A DNA stretch of 64,000 nucleotides from Paraburkholderia panacisoli (GCF_008369935.1 NZ_VTUZ01000048.1:1-64000), one strand, 5' to 3'; counted from the stretch's first letter, positions 51,724-61,484 are shown. Translations and numbers: made by a program. The notes: generated by a model from the sequence alone, not told the origin.

Positions 51724-53007
51724 TCAGGCCACGAGCGACGCGAAGGCGCCGCGCGCCGCGTCGATCGTGCCGTCGATGATCGCGTCGTCGTGAGCGATCG
51801 AAACGAAGCCCGCCTCGTATGCCGACGGCGCGAAGTACACGCCCGTGTCGAGCATCTTGTGAAAGAACGCGTTGAAGCGCGGCACGTCGCTCTTCGTGAC
51901 TTCGGCGAAGCTGGTCGGGATCGACTCGGTGAAGTAGAGGCCGAACATGCCACCGATCGAGTCGGCCGAAAACGGCACTTTCGCTGCGCGTGCGACCTCG
52001 GAGAGACCTTGCGCGAGACGCGCGGTGCGCGCGGCGAGCGTGTCGTAAAAGCCCGGCGCCTGGATCAGCTGCAACGTCTTCAGGCCGGCCGCGACCGCGA
52101 TCGGATTGCCCGACAGCGTGCCCGCCTGGTAGACGCCGCCGAGCGGCGCGAGGTGAGCCATGATATCGCGCCGGCCGCCGAAGGCCGCCGCCGGCATCCC
52201 GCCGCCGATCACCTTGCCCAGACACGTGAGGTCCGGCGTGATGCCGTACACCTGTTGCGCGCCACCGAGCGCGACGCGGAAGCCGCACATCACTTCGTCG
52301 AAGATCAGGACCGAGCCGTATTCGCTGCACAGACGCCGCAACGCTTGCAGGAATTCCGGCGTGGCGCGCACGAGGTTCATGTTGCCGGCGACCGGCTCGA
52401 CGATCACGGAGGCGATTTCGTTGCCGAATGCCTGGAACGCTTCTTCGAGTGCAGCCACGTTGTTGTATTCGAGGACGGTGGTGTGTTTGGCGATATCCAC
52501 CGGCACGCCCGCCGAAGTCGGATTGCCGAACGTCAGCAGACCCGAGCCGGCCTTCACGAGCAGGCTGTCCGCGTGACCGTGGTAGCAGCCTTCGAACTTG
52601 ACGATGCGGCTGCGGTTCGTGAAGCCGCGCGCGAGACGCAGCGCGCTCATGGTTGCTTCCGTGCCGCTCGACACCATCCGGACCTGTTCGATCGACGGCA
52701 CCAGCTTGCAGATTTCTTCGGCGATTTCCACTTCCGACTCGGTCGGCGCGCCGAACGAGAACCCGTTGGCGAGCACGCGTTGGACCGCTTCGAGAACTTC
52801 CGGATGGACGTGGCCGAGAATCATCGGGCCCCACGAGCCGATGTAGTCGGTGTAGCGCTGACCGTCCGCGTCCCAGAAGTACGGGCCTTGCGCGCGTTCG
52901 ATGAAGCGCGGCGTGCCGCCGACGGAGCGAAAGGCGCGCACCGGCGAGTTCACGCCGCCGGGAATGGTGCGTTGCGCGCGTTCGAAGAGGGTTTCGTTTC
53001 TGGACAT
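51724..53007 (-). CDS. hemL: Glutamate-1-semialdehyde 2,1-aminomutase
   Basis: A PLP aminomutase of 427 residues that makes 5-aminolevulinate, the start of heme synthesis. ERAQRTIPGGVNSPVRAF at the N-terminus, the SSGTEATMSALRLARG block and the PLP lysine in TCLGKVIGGGMPAAAFGG are all present. The ATG at 53007 (MSRNETLF) gives the family length. It heads the riboflavin cluster on the minus strand. Confidence 0.96.
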   Translation of the reverse strand: MSRNETLFERAQRTIPGGVNSPVRAFRSVGGTPRFIERAQGPYFWDADGQRYTDYIGSWGPMILGHVHPEVLEAVQRVLANGFSFGAPTESEVEIAEEICKLVPSIEQVRMVSSGTEATMSALRLARGFTNRSRIVKFEGCYHGHADSLLVKAGSGLLTFGNPTSAGVPVDIAKHTTVLEYNNVAALEEAFQAFGNEIASVIVEPVAGNMNLVRATPEFLQALRRLCSEYGSVLIFDEVMCGFRVALGGAQQVYGITPDLTCLGKVIGGGMPAAAFGGRRDIMAHLAPLGGVYQAGTLSGNPIAVAAGLKTLQLIQAPGFYDTLAARTARLAQGLSEVARAAKVPFSADSIGGMFGLYFTESIPTSFAEVTKSDVPRFNAFFHKMLDTGVYFAPSAYEAGFVSIAHDDAIIDGTIDAARGAFASLVA

Positions 53008-53145
53008 GGCGATGGCTGGAATTGGGGTTGCGCAGCGGCGCACGCCGCTCGTGGGCGATTCGCGCGATGCTGGGATAGGTGGAGAAATTGTACCGGAGTC
53101 AGCATGAACAGGTCTTGCGGCTGCCCTGGCAACGCGCGCTTGTGG

Positions 53146-53796
53146 TCAACCCTGTTGTACGCGTTTCGTCGCTATCTTCTTCGTTACTGGTCGGGGCACG
53201 GGTTGGGTGGTCTCGGGTTGGGTGGTCTGTTTGCTCGCCGTCTTCGGCTTCGTGCCTGACTGATTCGTCACTGCCGCGCTTTTTGCCGCGGCCGCGGCAT
53301 GCGCGGTGACTTTGCTGGAGCGTGTGGGGCCCACGGGCGCTTCAAGCTTCGGCGGCTTGCGTTTGCCGGTGAGTTCGGCCCAGCGCTTTTCCAGTGCGCC
53401 TTCCGCGATTGGCTTGATCACCGTGCCCGAGCTTTGCGCGTCCCACGTCTGCACGGAAAACGGATGCGCGCGCAGCATCTCGCGTGAGATCACCGGCGCT
53501 TCGTGCGCGTCGACCAGCCAGTCGTACACGAAGTCGATGCACAAACGGTAGCCCCGCTTGGTCGCCGCGTCAGGCACCTCGTAGGGCGCGCGGGTCACAT
53601 AGCCGGAGCCGAAAATGCCCTTCGGCTCCTGGGCGACGCGATGCAGAAACACGCGATCTCCCGGCAGGATGCCGCGCGCAAATCCGCAGCCCCACACGTC
53701 GCTGACAGCGACGCCCGCGGCGACGCGTTTCGCGATGTCGGGCAGCTCGGGCCACGGCCATTTCTTGGGGCTCCAGATCAGCAGGAAAGCGGTCAT
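53146..53796 (-). CDS. EVE-domain protein with basic disordered tail
   Basis: A 216-residue protein. Residues 1-140 look like an EVE (PUA-like) domain: TAFLLIWSPKKWPWPELPD, split from FARGILPGDRVFLHR and GIFGSGYVTRAPYEV. Such domains bind modified bases in DNA or RNA. From about 145 the sequence is Lys/Thr/Pro/Ala-rich and likely disordered (KKIATKRVQQG at the end). No nuclease or methylase lies next to it. The start at 53796 removes a low-quality upstream extension. Confidence 0.65.
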   Translation of the reverse strand: MTAFLLIWSPKKWPWPELPDIAKRVAAGVAVSDVWGCGFARGILPGDRVFLHRVAQEPKGIFGSGYVTRAPYEVPDAATKRGYRLCIDFVYDWLVDAHEAPVISREMLRAHPFSVQTWDAQSSGTVIKPIAEGALEKRWAELTGKRKPPKLEAPVGPTRSSKVTAHAAAAAKSAAVTNQSGTKPKTASKQTTQPETTQPVPRPVTKKIATKRVQQG

Positions 53797-54064
53797 CGCG
53801 TGTTCGGAACAGGATATTGGGGAAGGGGAGTGCGAACACGTCGCGCGCTCCCTAGCGTTCAGGCGGCAGCTTAACCGATCGGCTGCGCAGTTGCCGCGAG
53901 CCGCCGCCGCGACCCATGATCCAGCAAGGCAGCTCGACGCAGCAGACACAGCGGCCCCCTCGTGAGCATGATCCCTCGCGTACAATCGAGGCCGTCAAGT
54001 TGGTGCTTTCACCGTTCCACCCGTTCCGCTGCCGATCACGGTGCGGCGCTCCATCCGGATTCCC

Positions 54065-55285
54065 ATGTCTCACGTCACCAGAAGCCGGCCTGATGGCCGG
54101 CTGATTCTGTTGCTCGGTGCGCTTGCCGCATGCGGGCCGATTTCCATCGATATGTATTTGCCGAGCCTGCCGACCATCGCGCAGGCCTTCGCGATCAACA
54201 CGGGCGCCGCGCAAGCGACGCTCACCAGTTTCATGTTCGGCTTTTCGATCGGCATGTTGCTCTACGGTCCGCTGTCGGACACGTATGGACGGCGGCCGGT
54301 GTTGCTCGGCGGCATCGTCATGTATGCGCTGGCGAGCGTGGCGTGCGCGTTGTCGTTTTCGATCGGCTCGCTGGTGGCATTTCGCTTCGTGCAGGCGCTG
54401 GGTGCCGGCGCGGCTTCGGTGCTGGCGCGCGCAATCGCGCGCGACGCGCACGGCCCGACCGATGCAGCCCGTGTGTTGTCGATGCTCGCGATCGTCACGT
54501 CGATCGGCCCGTTGCTCGCGCCGCTGATCGGCGGCCAGTTGCTGCTGCTGGGCGGCTGGCGCGTGGTGTTCATCGTGCTGACGCTGTTCGGCGTGGTGTG
54601 CGCGGTGACCGCGTTCTTCAAGGTGCCGGAAACGTGGCCGCGCGAGAAGCGCGCGCATTCCGCGTTGCTGAAATCGTTCGGCGCTTACGGCAAGCTGCTG
54701 CGCGATCCGGTCGCGTGGGGGCACATGCTGTGCGGTGGCATGGCGTTCGCGTCGATGTTCGCGTACATCACGGCGACCCCTTTCGTCTACATCGAATACT
54801 TCCATGTGTCGGCACAGCATTACGGCTTCCTGTTCGCGTTGAACATCGTCGGGATCATGTTGGGCAACTTCCTGAATACACGCCTCGTGGGCCGGCTCGG
54901 CTCGCTGCCAATCATCTCCTTTGCGGCAACCGTGAGCTTCGGTGCTTCGCTGTTCGTGTCTCTCGTGTCGCTGACGGGCTGGGGCGGATTGTGGTCGATC
55001 GTGTTCGGTCTGTTCTTCGTGGTCGGGGTGGTGGGGTTGTTGTCCGCCAACTGCACGACTGATTTGATGCACCGTTATCCGGTCAACGCGGGCGCCGCGG
55101 CCGCTGTGTTCGGCGCGGTTCAGCTGGCGCTCGGCGCGTTGTCGAGCCTGGCGGTCGGCCTGTGGCAGGACGGCTCACCCAGGGGCATGGGCATCGTGGT
55201 GGGCGTCGCGGGAACGCTGTGTTACGTCGGCCGGATGCTGGTCGTCAGGTGGCATGGGACGAAGGCGCCGGTCGCGGCGATGTGA
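54065..55285 (+). CDS. Bcr/CflA-family MFS drug exporter
   Basis: A 406-residue multidrug exporter with twelve membrane segments. ISIDMYLPSLPTIAQAF and the loop GPLSDTYGRRPVLLGG are the Bcr/CflA signatures, and RAIARDAHG lies near residue 130. Members export bicyclomycin, sulfonamides or chloramphenicol; the actual substrate is unknown. The ATG at 54065 gives the usual length. Confidence 0.87.
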   Translation: MSHVTRSRPDGRLILLLGALAACGPISIDMYLPSLPTIAQAFAINTGAAQATLTSFMFGFSIGMLLYGPLSDTYGRRPVLLGGIVMYALASVACALSFSIGSLVAFRFVQALGAGAASVLARAIARDAHGPTDAARVLSMLAIVTSIGPLLAPLIGGQLLLLGGWRVVFIVLTLFGVVCAVTAFFKVPETWPREKRAHSALLKSFGAYGKLLRDPVAWGHMLCGGMAFASMFAYITATPFVYIEYFHVSAQHYGFLFALNIVGIMLGNFLNTRLVGRLGSLPIISFAATVSFGASLFVSLVSLTGWGGLWSIVFGLFFVVGVVGLLSANCTTDLMHRYPVNAGAAAAVFGAVQLALGALSSLAVGLWQDGSPRGMGIVVGVAGTLCYVGRMLVVRWHGTKAPVAAM

Positions 55286-55537
55286 TGCTTGGCTGGTGGT
55301 TGGGTGAACGTTGCGTGAAGGTCGCGTGAGGGTTGTGCGGCGGTTGCGTGTGGCTTGCCCGCGCACGGCCTGAAGCGAACAATGCCGGCGTAGACGATAC
55401 GGCTGACATCGCATGCAGACCTGACGACGACGCCCGGCGCGCCGTGTCTACGGAAAACACCAGGTGTTGCGTGCGCGCGACCGTGCGTAGCAAATTGGGT
55501 TGCTATGATGGAGTCACTGTTCCTCGGAGCGGCAATC

Positions 55538-55768
55538 ATGGCGATCAGAGACTTGATGAATGGCGAACGGCAACAAGCCGCTTTCGCCGAAGCGCAGAAG
55601 CTGGCTGACAGCGGCGCCTATCACGACTACACGGACATCGAATACGTCTTGCGCTTTGATTTTGGTTTGACCGATGTATCGGCTTTGCTCGACAGCCAGC
55701 CGATGCATCGCGACCTGAATCGCCGTTGCGCCGATGCGCGCGAGAAACTGGAGGCGCTTAGCGTGTGA
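55538..55768 (+). CDS. Hypothetical protein (76 residues)
   Basis: A small acidic, soluble protein (MAIRDLMNGERQQAAFAEAQ and later YTDIEYVLRFDFGL) not assigned to a family. GGAG lies nine bases before the ATG at 55538; an in-frame ATG at 55505 is less well placed. It is rich in helical residues and lacks membrane segments or a signal peptide. It stands alone, about 250 bases from each neighbour. Confidence 0.6.
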   Translation: MAIRDLMNGERQQAAFAEAQKLADSGAYHDYTDIEYVLRFDFGLTDVSALLDSQPMHRDLNRRCADAREKLEALSV

Positions 55769-56018
55769 CGCGTGGTCGGACGCGGGCGCTGATTGAAGCG
55801 TGCGAGGTGCGCGAGGTGCAGTGAACGCTGCGCAATGTGATGCATCGCGTCTTGTTGCATTCAACGCTGCACGTTCATTTGCTGGGACCACATTGCCCGT
55901 GACTGCGCATTGCTTCGCGCATGCGACTAAAGACGCTGCCATGGGAGTGCGCAGCACGCGTCATCGCGCGTGCGACCACGCGCCTGCTGGGCGTTCGTTA
56001 TCTATTGGAGTCGTAGTC

Positions 56019-56420
56019 ATGGCCGGTAGCCAGCATCCACGTTTGCCACAGACGGACAACCCGACCGCGCTCGCAAAGCCGGGCGGCCACTACAGCCATG
56101 TCGCGATCGCGAATGGCTTCGCATTCGTTTCGGGGCAATTGCCGATCGACGCGCAAGGCAACAAGCTGGCCGATGCGTCGTTTGAGGCGCAAGCCGAACA
56201 GGTGCTGGCCAATGTGAAAGCCGCGCTCGAGAGCGTCGGCAGCAGCATCGCGCAACTGGTGCAGGTGCGCGTCTATATCGTCGAGATTGAAAACTGGATG
56301 AGTTTCAACCAGATTTACGCGCGCTGGGCAGGTGAAGCGCGACCGGCGCGTGCTGTCGTGCCAGTGCCGCAATTGCACTATGGCTTCAAGATCGAAGTCG
56401 AGGCGACCGCGCTGGTGTAG
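56019..56420 (+). CDS. ridA: RidA/YjgF-family protein
   Basis: A 133-residue trimeric enamine/imine deaminase family member. GFAFVSGQLPIDAQG near residue 32 and RVYIVEIENWMSFNQIYARWAG near 85-106 are the core. The conserved arginine and cysteine/serine positions match only in part, so it may be an Rid subgroup other than RidA. ATG 56019 has GGAG eight bases upstream. A terminator follows. Confidence 0.8.
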   Translation: MAGSQHPRLPQTDNPTALAKPGGHYSHVAIANGFAFVSGQLPIDAQGNKLADASFEAQAEQVLANVKAALESVGSSIAQLVQVRVYIVEIENWMSFNQIYARWAGEARPARAVVPVPQLHYGFKIEVEATALV

Positions 56421-56497
56421 GTCGCAGCCCTCGCGGCATGGCGACTTACTCCACCTCGCGTGAACACCTCATGCGAGCACAGCGGGCACAAACGGAA

Positions 56498-56520
56498 AAG
56501 GGGCCTGTCGGCCCGTTTTT
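56498..56520 (+). terminator. Terminator after ridA
   Basis: GGGCC (56501-56505) pairs with GGCCC (56510-56514) around TGTC and is followed by G and five T. The stem is short, so efficiency may be moderate. Confidence 0.65.
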
Positions 56521-56530
56521 GCTGATGACT

Positions 56531-56620
56531 TGGCGGAGGCGGTGAGATTCGAACTCACGGAAAGATTGCTCCTTCGCCGGTTTTCAAGACCGGTGCCTTA
56601 AACCACTCGGCCACACCTCC
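56531..56620 (-). tRNA. tRNA-Ser (TGA)
   Basis: The minus strand from 56620 forms a 90-base class II tRNA: acceptor stem GGAGGTG/CGCCTCC, anticodon stem CCGGT/ACCGG with loop CTTGAAA giving TGA, a long variable arm (CGAAGGAGCAATCTTTCC region), T arm GAGTTCGAATCTC and encoded CCA. TACAAT lies just upstream as a -10. Confidence 0.95.
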
Positions 56621-56675
56621 AAGCCGCGAATTGTAACCTGAAAAATCTTCGCTGCGGCGTTCACTCGATCCGCAA

Positions 56676-57905
56676 TCACTGCGGATCTTTAAGAAACAGC
56701 GCTTGCAAATCGTTGAGAAACGCCTGACCAAGCGGCGTCGGCGCAATCTTTTCGTGGTCGCGCGTAATCAGCTTGCGCCGTTCGGCCTCCTGCAATGCCG
56801 GTTCGATCGAAGTCATCGACAGCCCCGTGCGCTCGACGAACCGATGCACCGGAAAGCCCTCCACCAGTCGCAGTGCGTTCAGCATGAATTCGAACGGCAG
56901 GTCACGCGGTCCGACTTCGTGCTCTTCCTGCACCGCCGTGCCGGCCAACGCCTGCTCGATGAAGGTGGTCGGATGTTTGTAGCGCACCTGGCGCAGCACG
57001 CGATTCGGAAATGACAGCTTCGTATGCGCGCCCGCGCCGATGCCGAGATAATCTCCGAAGCGCCAGTAGTTCAGGTTGTGCTTGCTCTGCCGATGCGGCT
57101 GCGCATACGCCGACACCTCGTAGCGCGTGTAACCGGCCGCCGTCGTGCGCTCGTGAATCCAGTCCTGCATGTCGGCGGACGCGTCGTCGTCGGGCAACGC
57201 GGGCGGGAATTTCGCAAACAGCGTGTTCGGTTCGAGCGTCAGGTGATACAGCGACAGATGCGGCGGCGCGAACGACAACGCCGTCTCCACATCGGCCTGG
57301 CATTCGGCGAGCGTCTGACGCGGCAGCGCGAACATCAGGTCGAGGTTGAAGTTGTCGAACGTGGTGGCGGCGACTTCGACCGCGTGGCGCGCTTGCGCTG
57401 CGTCGTGAATCCGGCCGAGCGCCTGCAGATGCGCTTCGTTGAAACTCTGGATGCCCACCGACAGCCGGTTCACGCCGCTCGCGCGAGACTGCGCGAATTT
57501 GTCGGCTTCGAACGTGCCGGGGTTGGCCTCGAGCGTGATCTCCGCGTCGGCGTCGAGCGGCAGCAGCGCGCGTATGTCCGACAGCATGCGGTCGAGTCCC
57601 GCCGCCGACAGCAGGCTGGGCGTGCCGCCGCCGATGAACACCGTATGCACCTGGCGGCCCCAGATCAACGGCAGCGCCATCTCGAGGTCGGCACGCAATG
57701 CGTCGAGGTAGTCGTTCTCCGGGAACGTGTCGCCTTTCCACTCGTGCGAGTTGAAGTCGCAATACGGACACTTGCGCACGCACCACGGGAAATGCACGTA
57801 CAGCGCCAACGGCGGCAGCGACGTCAGGCGAATGGCGCCCGGCGACGTGAATGCCTTGATGACGCCGCTGCCGATCTCGGCAGGCGCGGGCTTGATCGGA
57901 ATCAC
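56676..57905 (-). CDS. hemW: HemW-like radical SAM protein
   Basis: A 409-residue radical-SAM heme chaperone of the HemN family. The cluster motif is CVRKCPYCDF near residue 42, preceded by LYVHFPW. FIGGGTPSLLS and the KHNLNYWRFGDYLGIGAGAHTK block, split near 278-300, are typical of HemW. It lacks the N-terminal extension of HemN and is thought to transfer heme rather than oxidise coproporphyrinogen. It overlaps the rdgB stop by four bases. Confidence 0.93.
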   Translation of the reverse strand: MIPIKPAPAEIGSGVIKAFTSPGAIRLTSLPPLALYVHFPWCVRKCPYCDFNSHEWKGDTFPENDYLDALRADLEMALPLIWGRQVHTVFIGGGTPSLLSAAGLDRMLSDIRALLPLDADAEITLEANPGTFEADKFAQSRASGVNRLSVGIQSFNEAHLQALGRIHDAAQARHAVEVAATTFDNFNLDLMFALPRQTLAECQADVETALSFAPPHLSLYHLTLEPNTLFAKFPPALPDDDASADMQDWIHERTTAAGYTRYEVSAYAQPHRQSKHNLNYWRFGDYLGIGAGAHTKLSFPNRVLRQVRYKHPTTFIEQALAGTAVQEEHEVGPRDLPFEFMLNALRLVEGFPVHRFVERTGLSMTSIEPALQEAERRKLITRDHEKIAPTPLGQAFLNDLQALFLKDPQ

Positions 57906-58552
57906 GCTTCCTCCGTCAGGCGCGCGAGCAGTTGCCGCAACGCGATCGCACGATGACTGCTGGCGTTTTTCACCGCCGGCTCCAGCTCCGCGGCGCTCGC
58001 GTTCAGCGACGGCAAAAAGAAGTACGGGTCGTAGCCGAAACCATGTTCGCCACGCGGCGCGTCGAGGATTTCGCCATGCCAGCGGCCTTCGGCGATCAGC
58101 GGTTCGGGATCGTCCGCGTGACGCACGAGGGCCAGCACGCAGTAGTAATAGCCGCGGCGATCGCTTTCGCCTTGCAGCGCGGCAACGAGGCGTGCGTTAT
58201 TCGCTGAGTCGCTCTTGTCGCCGCCGGCGAGTTGCGCATAGCGCGCCGAATACACGCCGGGCGCGCCGCGCAATGCGCGCACGCACAGGCCGGAGTCGTC
58301 GGCGAGAGCGGGCAGGCCGGTGAGCTTTGCCGCATGGCGCGCCTTGGTGAGCGCGTTTTCGACGAAGGTCGGATGCGGCTCTTCCGCTTCGGGCACATTC
58401 AGCTCGCCTTGCGCAACCAGCTCGATGCCGGCCGCGCCGAGCAGCGCCGCGAACTCGCGCAGCTTGCCCGCGTTGTTCGACGCCAGCACGACTTTCTTCA
58501 ACGATGCATTCAACGGCGCGCTTGCGCCGTTGCCTTCACGAACCTCATTCAC
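57902..58552 (-). CDS. rdgB: dITP/XTP pyrophosphatase
   Basis: A 216-residue nucleotide-sanitising enzyme that hydrolyses dITP, XTP and related purine triphosphates to monophosphates. VLASNNAGKLREFAALL near residue 27, the ADDSGLCVRALRGAPGVYSARYA block near 103-125 and FGYDPYFFLPS near 180 are the family motifs. It overlaps rph at its 5' end and hemW at its 3' end. Confidence 0.95.
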   Translation of the reverse strand: MNEVREGNGASAPLNASLKKVVLASNNAGKLREFAALLGAAGIELVAQGELNVPEAEEPHPTFVENALTKARHAAKLTGLPALADDSGLCVRALRGAPGVYSARYAQLAGGDKSDSANNARLVAALQGESDRRGYYYCVLALVRHADDPEPLIAEGRWHGEILDAPRGEHGFGYDPYFFLPSLNASAAELEPAVKNASSHRAIALRQLLARLTEEA

Positions 58553-59285
58553 ACTTTTGCTCCAGCGCTGCTTTCTGTTTTGCGATCAGCGTGTTGATGC
58601 CGTCGCTTGCCAGATCGAGCAGCGCGCTCATTTCGTCGCGCGAGAAGGGCACGCCCTCGGCGGTCCCCTGGACTTCGACGAAGCCGCCCGCGCCCGTCAT
58701 CACCACGTTCATGTCGGTGTCGCATTGCGAGTCCTCGTCGTAGTCGAGGTCGAGCACCGGCAGGCCGTCGTACACGCCGACCGAGATCGCGGCGACGTAG
58801 TCGTTGATCGGCGAGGTTTCGATGCGGCCGGTGGCGAGCAGCTTCGCCACTGCGTCGTGCGCGGCCACGAACGCGCCGGTGATGCTGGCCGTGCGCGTGC
58901 CGCCGTCGGCCTGGATCACGTCGCAATCGATGTGCAGCGTGCGCGCACCGAGCTTCTCGAGATCGAACACCGAGCGCAGCGCGCGGCCGATCAGCCGCTG
59001 GATTTCCTGGGTGCGGCCGGTCTGCTTGCCGCGCGCCGCTTCGCGGTCGCTGCGGGTATGCGTGGCGCGCGGCAGCATCCCGTATTCGGCGGTGAGCCAG
59101 CCCTGGCCGCGGTCGCGCAGAAACGACGGCACGCTCTCGGCGATGCTCGCCGTGCAGATGACTTTCGTGTCGCCGAATTCGACCAGCACCGAGCCCTCTG
59201 CGTGCTTCGTGTAGTGGCGCGTGATGCGCACGTCGCGCAGCTGATTGGCCTGGCGGCCGCTGGGGCGTTGGGTGTCGTTGATCAT
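58545..59285 (-). CDS. rph: Ribonuclease PH
   Basis: A 246-residue phosphorolytic exoribonuclease that trims the 3' end of tRNA. RPSGRQANQLRDVRITRHYTKHAEGS, spread over residues 6-32, and the AEYGMLPRATHTR block are conserved. DGGTRTASITGAFVA holds part of the active site. The ATG at 59285 fits the family; longer frames extend upstream without a ribosome site. First gene of rph-rdgB-hemW. Confidence 0.95.
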   Translation of the reverse strand: MINDTQRPSGRQANQLRDVRITRHYTKHAEGSVLVEFGDTKVICTASIAESVPSFLRDRGQGWLTAEYGMLPRATHTRSDREAARGKQTGRTQEIQRLIGRALRSVFDLEKLGARTLHIDCDVIQADGGTRTASITGAFVAAHDAVAKLLATGRIETSPINDYVAAISVGVYDGLPVLDLDYDEDSQCDTDMNVVMTGAGGFVEVQGTAEGVPFSRDEMSALLDLASDGINTLIAKQKAALEQKCE

Positions 59286-59597
59286 TTGGGATTGGTCTGG
59301 AAGAAATGCGGAGGGAAAGGGCGATTTTACCGCCGATCGGGTAGGGCGGTCACCCGCGCGCCTCGCCGCTGAACGGCCGTGTTGGCGACGAGTGGCAATG
59401 CAAGCCGGACGCTTCCCGCCGAATGACGATTTGCGGTGCCGGGCCACTGCGCGCTTGCCCGCATGGACGCTCGCTCCCGGCGGATGTCGCCGCCAAAAAT
59501 GGGATAATGCCGGTTCCCCGCCCCGCGTCTCGTACACGCCGGGCGATTTGCCTCTCAGGCCAGCGTCGAACGCATGGCCGCAATCGCGAGAAATACG
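59286..59597 (+). other. Divergent region between rph and yicC
   Basis: About 310 bases. GATAATG at 59502 on the plus strand may be part of the yicC promoter, but no matching -35 was convincing. Nothing else was seen. Confidence 0.4.
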
Positions 59598-60521
59598 ATG
59601 ATCTACAGCATGACTGGCTATGCGAGCGCCACGCGCGAACTCGTGGCGGCATCAGGCACAGGCGGTGTGAGCGTGTCGGTCGAACTGCGCACGGTGAACT
59701 CGCGCTTTCTCGATCTGAACTTCCGTATGCCGGAAGACGTGCGCGTCTGTGAACCGACGCTGCGCGAAATGCTGATGAACAAGCTGTCGCGCGGCAAGGT
59801 GGATATCCGCATCAACCTGCAGCGCAGCGAGCAGTCCGCCAATGCGGGCGCGATCAATCGCGACGCGTTGACGCAGCTCGCGCTGCTCGAGCGCACGGTG
59901 CTCTCCACGTTCCCGGAAGCGGGACGCCTGCGCACCGGCGAAATTTTGCGCTGGCCGGGTGTGCTGGCCGAAAGCGGCGTGGCGCCGGAAACGCTGCGCG
60001 ACGCGGTGCTCGCGTGCGGCAAGCAGGCGATCACCGACCTGATCGACGTGCGTGCCCGCGAAGGCGCGCAACTCGCCACGATGCTGCTCGCCAACGTCAC
60101 CGAGATGGAAGCGATCGTCACGAAGATCACGCCGCTCGTGCCGGAGCTGATTGCCAAACATCAGCAGAAGATCGTCGAACGTCTGCAGGAAGCGCTCGGC
60201 ATCGCCGCGCCGGATACGGCCGCGACCATCGTCTCGCGCGAAGAGATCAACGAACGGATTCGCCAGGAAGTGACGATGTACGGCATCCGTATCGACATCG
60301 CCGAAGAGCTGTCGCGCCTCACGGCTCACCTGAACGAAACGCGTCACGTGATCGAGAAGGGCGGCAAGGTCGGCAAGCGGCTCGACTTCATGATGCAGGA
60401 ACTGAACCGCGAAGCGAACACGCTCGGCTCGAAGGCGGCCGCGAAGGAACTGGCGGATTCGTCGATGACCCTGAAGCTGCTCATCGAACAGATGCGCGAG
60501 CAAGTACAGAATCTGGAATAA
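59598..60521 (+). CDS. yicC: YicC-family endoribonuclease-like protein
   Basis: A 307-residue protein with the YicC N-terminal block MIYSMTGYASATRE and the conserved C-terminal region KRLDFMMQELNREANTLGSKA near 265-285. The family includes RNA-cleaving enzymes that act on some small RNAs in E. coli. The start at ATG 59598 matches the family. It lies 18 bases before gmk. Confidence 0.92.
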   Translation: MIYSMTGYASATRELVAASGTGGVSVSVELRTVNSRFLDLNFRMPEDVRVCEPTLREMLMNKLSRGKVDIRINLQRSEQSANAGAINRDALTQLALLERTVLSTFPEAGRLRTGEILRWPGVLAESGVAPETLRDAVLACGKQAITDLIDVRAREGAQLATMLLANVTEMEAIVTKITPLVPELIAKHQQKIVERLQEALGIAAPDTAATIVSREEINERIRQEVTMYGIRIDIAEELSRLTAHLNETRHVIEKGGKVGKRLDFMMQELNREANTLGSKAAAKELADSSMTLKLLIEQMREQVQNLE

Positions 60522-60539
60522 GGCTGGAGCACCCTCAAC

Positions 60540-61220
60540 ATGACCGATCACAAACGCGAAACCGGCGCACCGCGCAACCCTTACGCCGGTGCTTATCCCG
60601 GCAATCTGTTCATGGTCGTCGCGCCTTCGGGGGCGGGCAAGTCGACGCTCGTGAACGCGCTGCTCGCCGGCGATGACGCGATCCGTCTGTCGATCTCGTA
60701 CACGACGCGCCCGCCGCGCCCGAAGGAACAGGACGGCGAGCACTATCACTTCACGAGCGTCGACGACTTCATGCAGCGTCACGACCAGGGCGAGTTTCTG
60801 GAAAGCGCGGAAGTGCATGGCAACTACTACGGCACGTCGCGCGTGTGGATCGAGGAGCAGATGAAGAGCGGCCATGACGTGCTGCTCGAAATCGATTGGC
60901 AGGGCGCGCAGCAGGTGAAGAAGCAGTTTCACAACGCGGTCGAAATCTTCATCTTGCCGCCGTCGCTCGAAGCGCTCGAAGAGCGTCTGAAAAAGCGCGG
61001 CCAGGACGAGCCGAACGTGATCACGCGCCGACTGCTGGCGGCCGGCAGCGAGATGGCGCACGCGGCCGAAGCGGAGTACGTCGTGATCAACGAGAACTTC
61101 GATCGCGCGCTCAGCGAACTGCAGTGCCTCGTCGCCGCCACGCGCTCGCGCTTCGCGTCGCAGTACGCCCGTCACACGCAGCTTTTCGTGCAGCTCGGCA
61201 TTCACCTGCCGCACGCGTGA
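60540..61220 (+). CDS. gmk: Guanylate kinase
   Basis: A 226-residue kinase that converts GMP to GDP. The P-loop is APSGAGKSTLVN near residue 30. LSISYTTRPPRPKEQDGEHYHF and FLESAEVHGNYYGTS form the GMP site. The first 20 residues are an extension relative to the E. coli enzyme. GGAG precedes the ATG. With rpoZ and spoT downstream it makes the conserved gmk-rpoZ-spoT cluster. Confidence 0.96.
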   Translation: MTDHKRETGAPRNPYAGAYPGNLFMVVAPSGAGKSTLVNALLAGDDAIRLSISYTTRPPRPKEQDGEHYHFTSVDDFMQRHDQGEFLESAEVHGNYYGTSRVWIEEQMKSGHDVLLEIDWQGAQQVKKQFHNAVEIFILPPSLEALEERLKKRGQDEPNVITRRLLAAGSEMAHAAEAEYVVINENFDRALSELQCLVAATRSRFASQYARHTQLFVQLGIHLPHA

Positions 61221-61280
61221 GCGCGGCGTGGTGTCGAGCACATAAGGTAGAATAAGCAACATACTGAGAAGGAACCCAAC

Positions 61281-61484
61281 ATGGCCCGCATTACCGTCGA
61301 AGACTGCCTCAAACAGATCCCGAACCGTTTCGAACTCGCGCTTGCCGCAACCTATCGCGCGCGTCAGCTCGCTCAAGGCCACACGCCGAAGATCGAAAGC
61401 CGCGACAAGCCCACCGTCGTCGCACTGCGCGAAATCGCAGCCGGCCAGGTCGGCGTCGAAATGCTGAAGAAGGTGCCGGTTTAA
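61281..61484 (+). CDS. rpoZ: RNA polymerase omega subunit
   Basis: A 67-residue protein with [20 protein letters not shown] and the block [16 protein letters not shown]. It binds the beta' subunit and helps RNA polymerase assembly; omega also forms part of the ppGpp site. AAGGA lies upstream of the ATG. It sits between gmk and spoT. Confidence 0.97.

Noticed and set aside
59652..61382. Minus-strand frame of 576 codons across yicC, gmk and rpoZ
   Set aside because: It covers three well-defined genes on the other strand and has biased composition.
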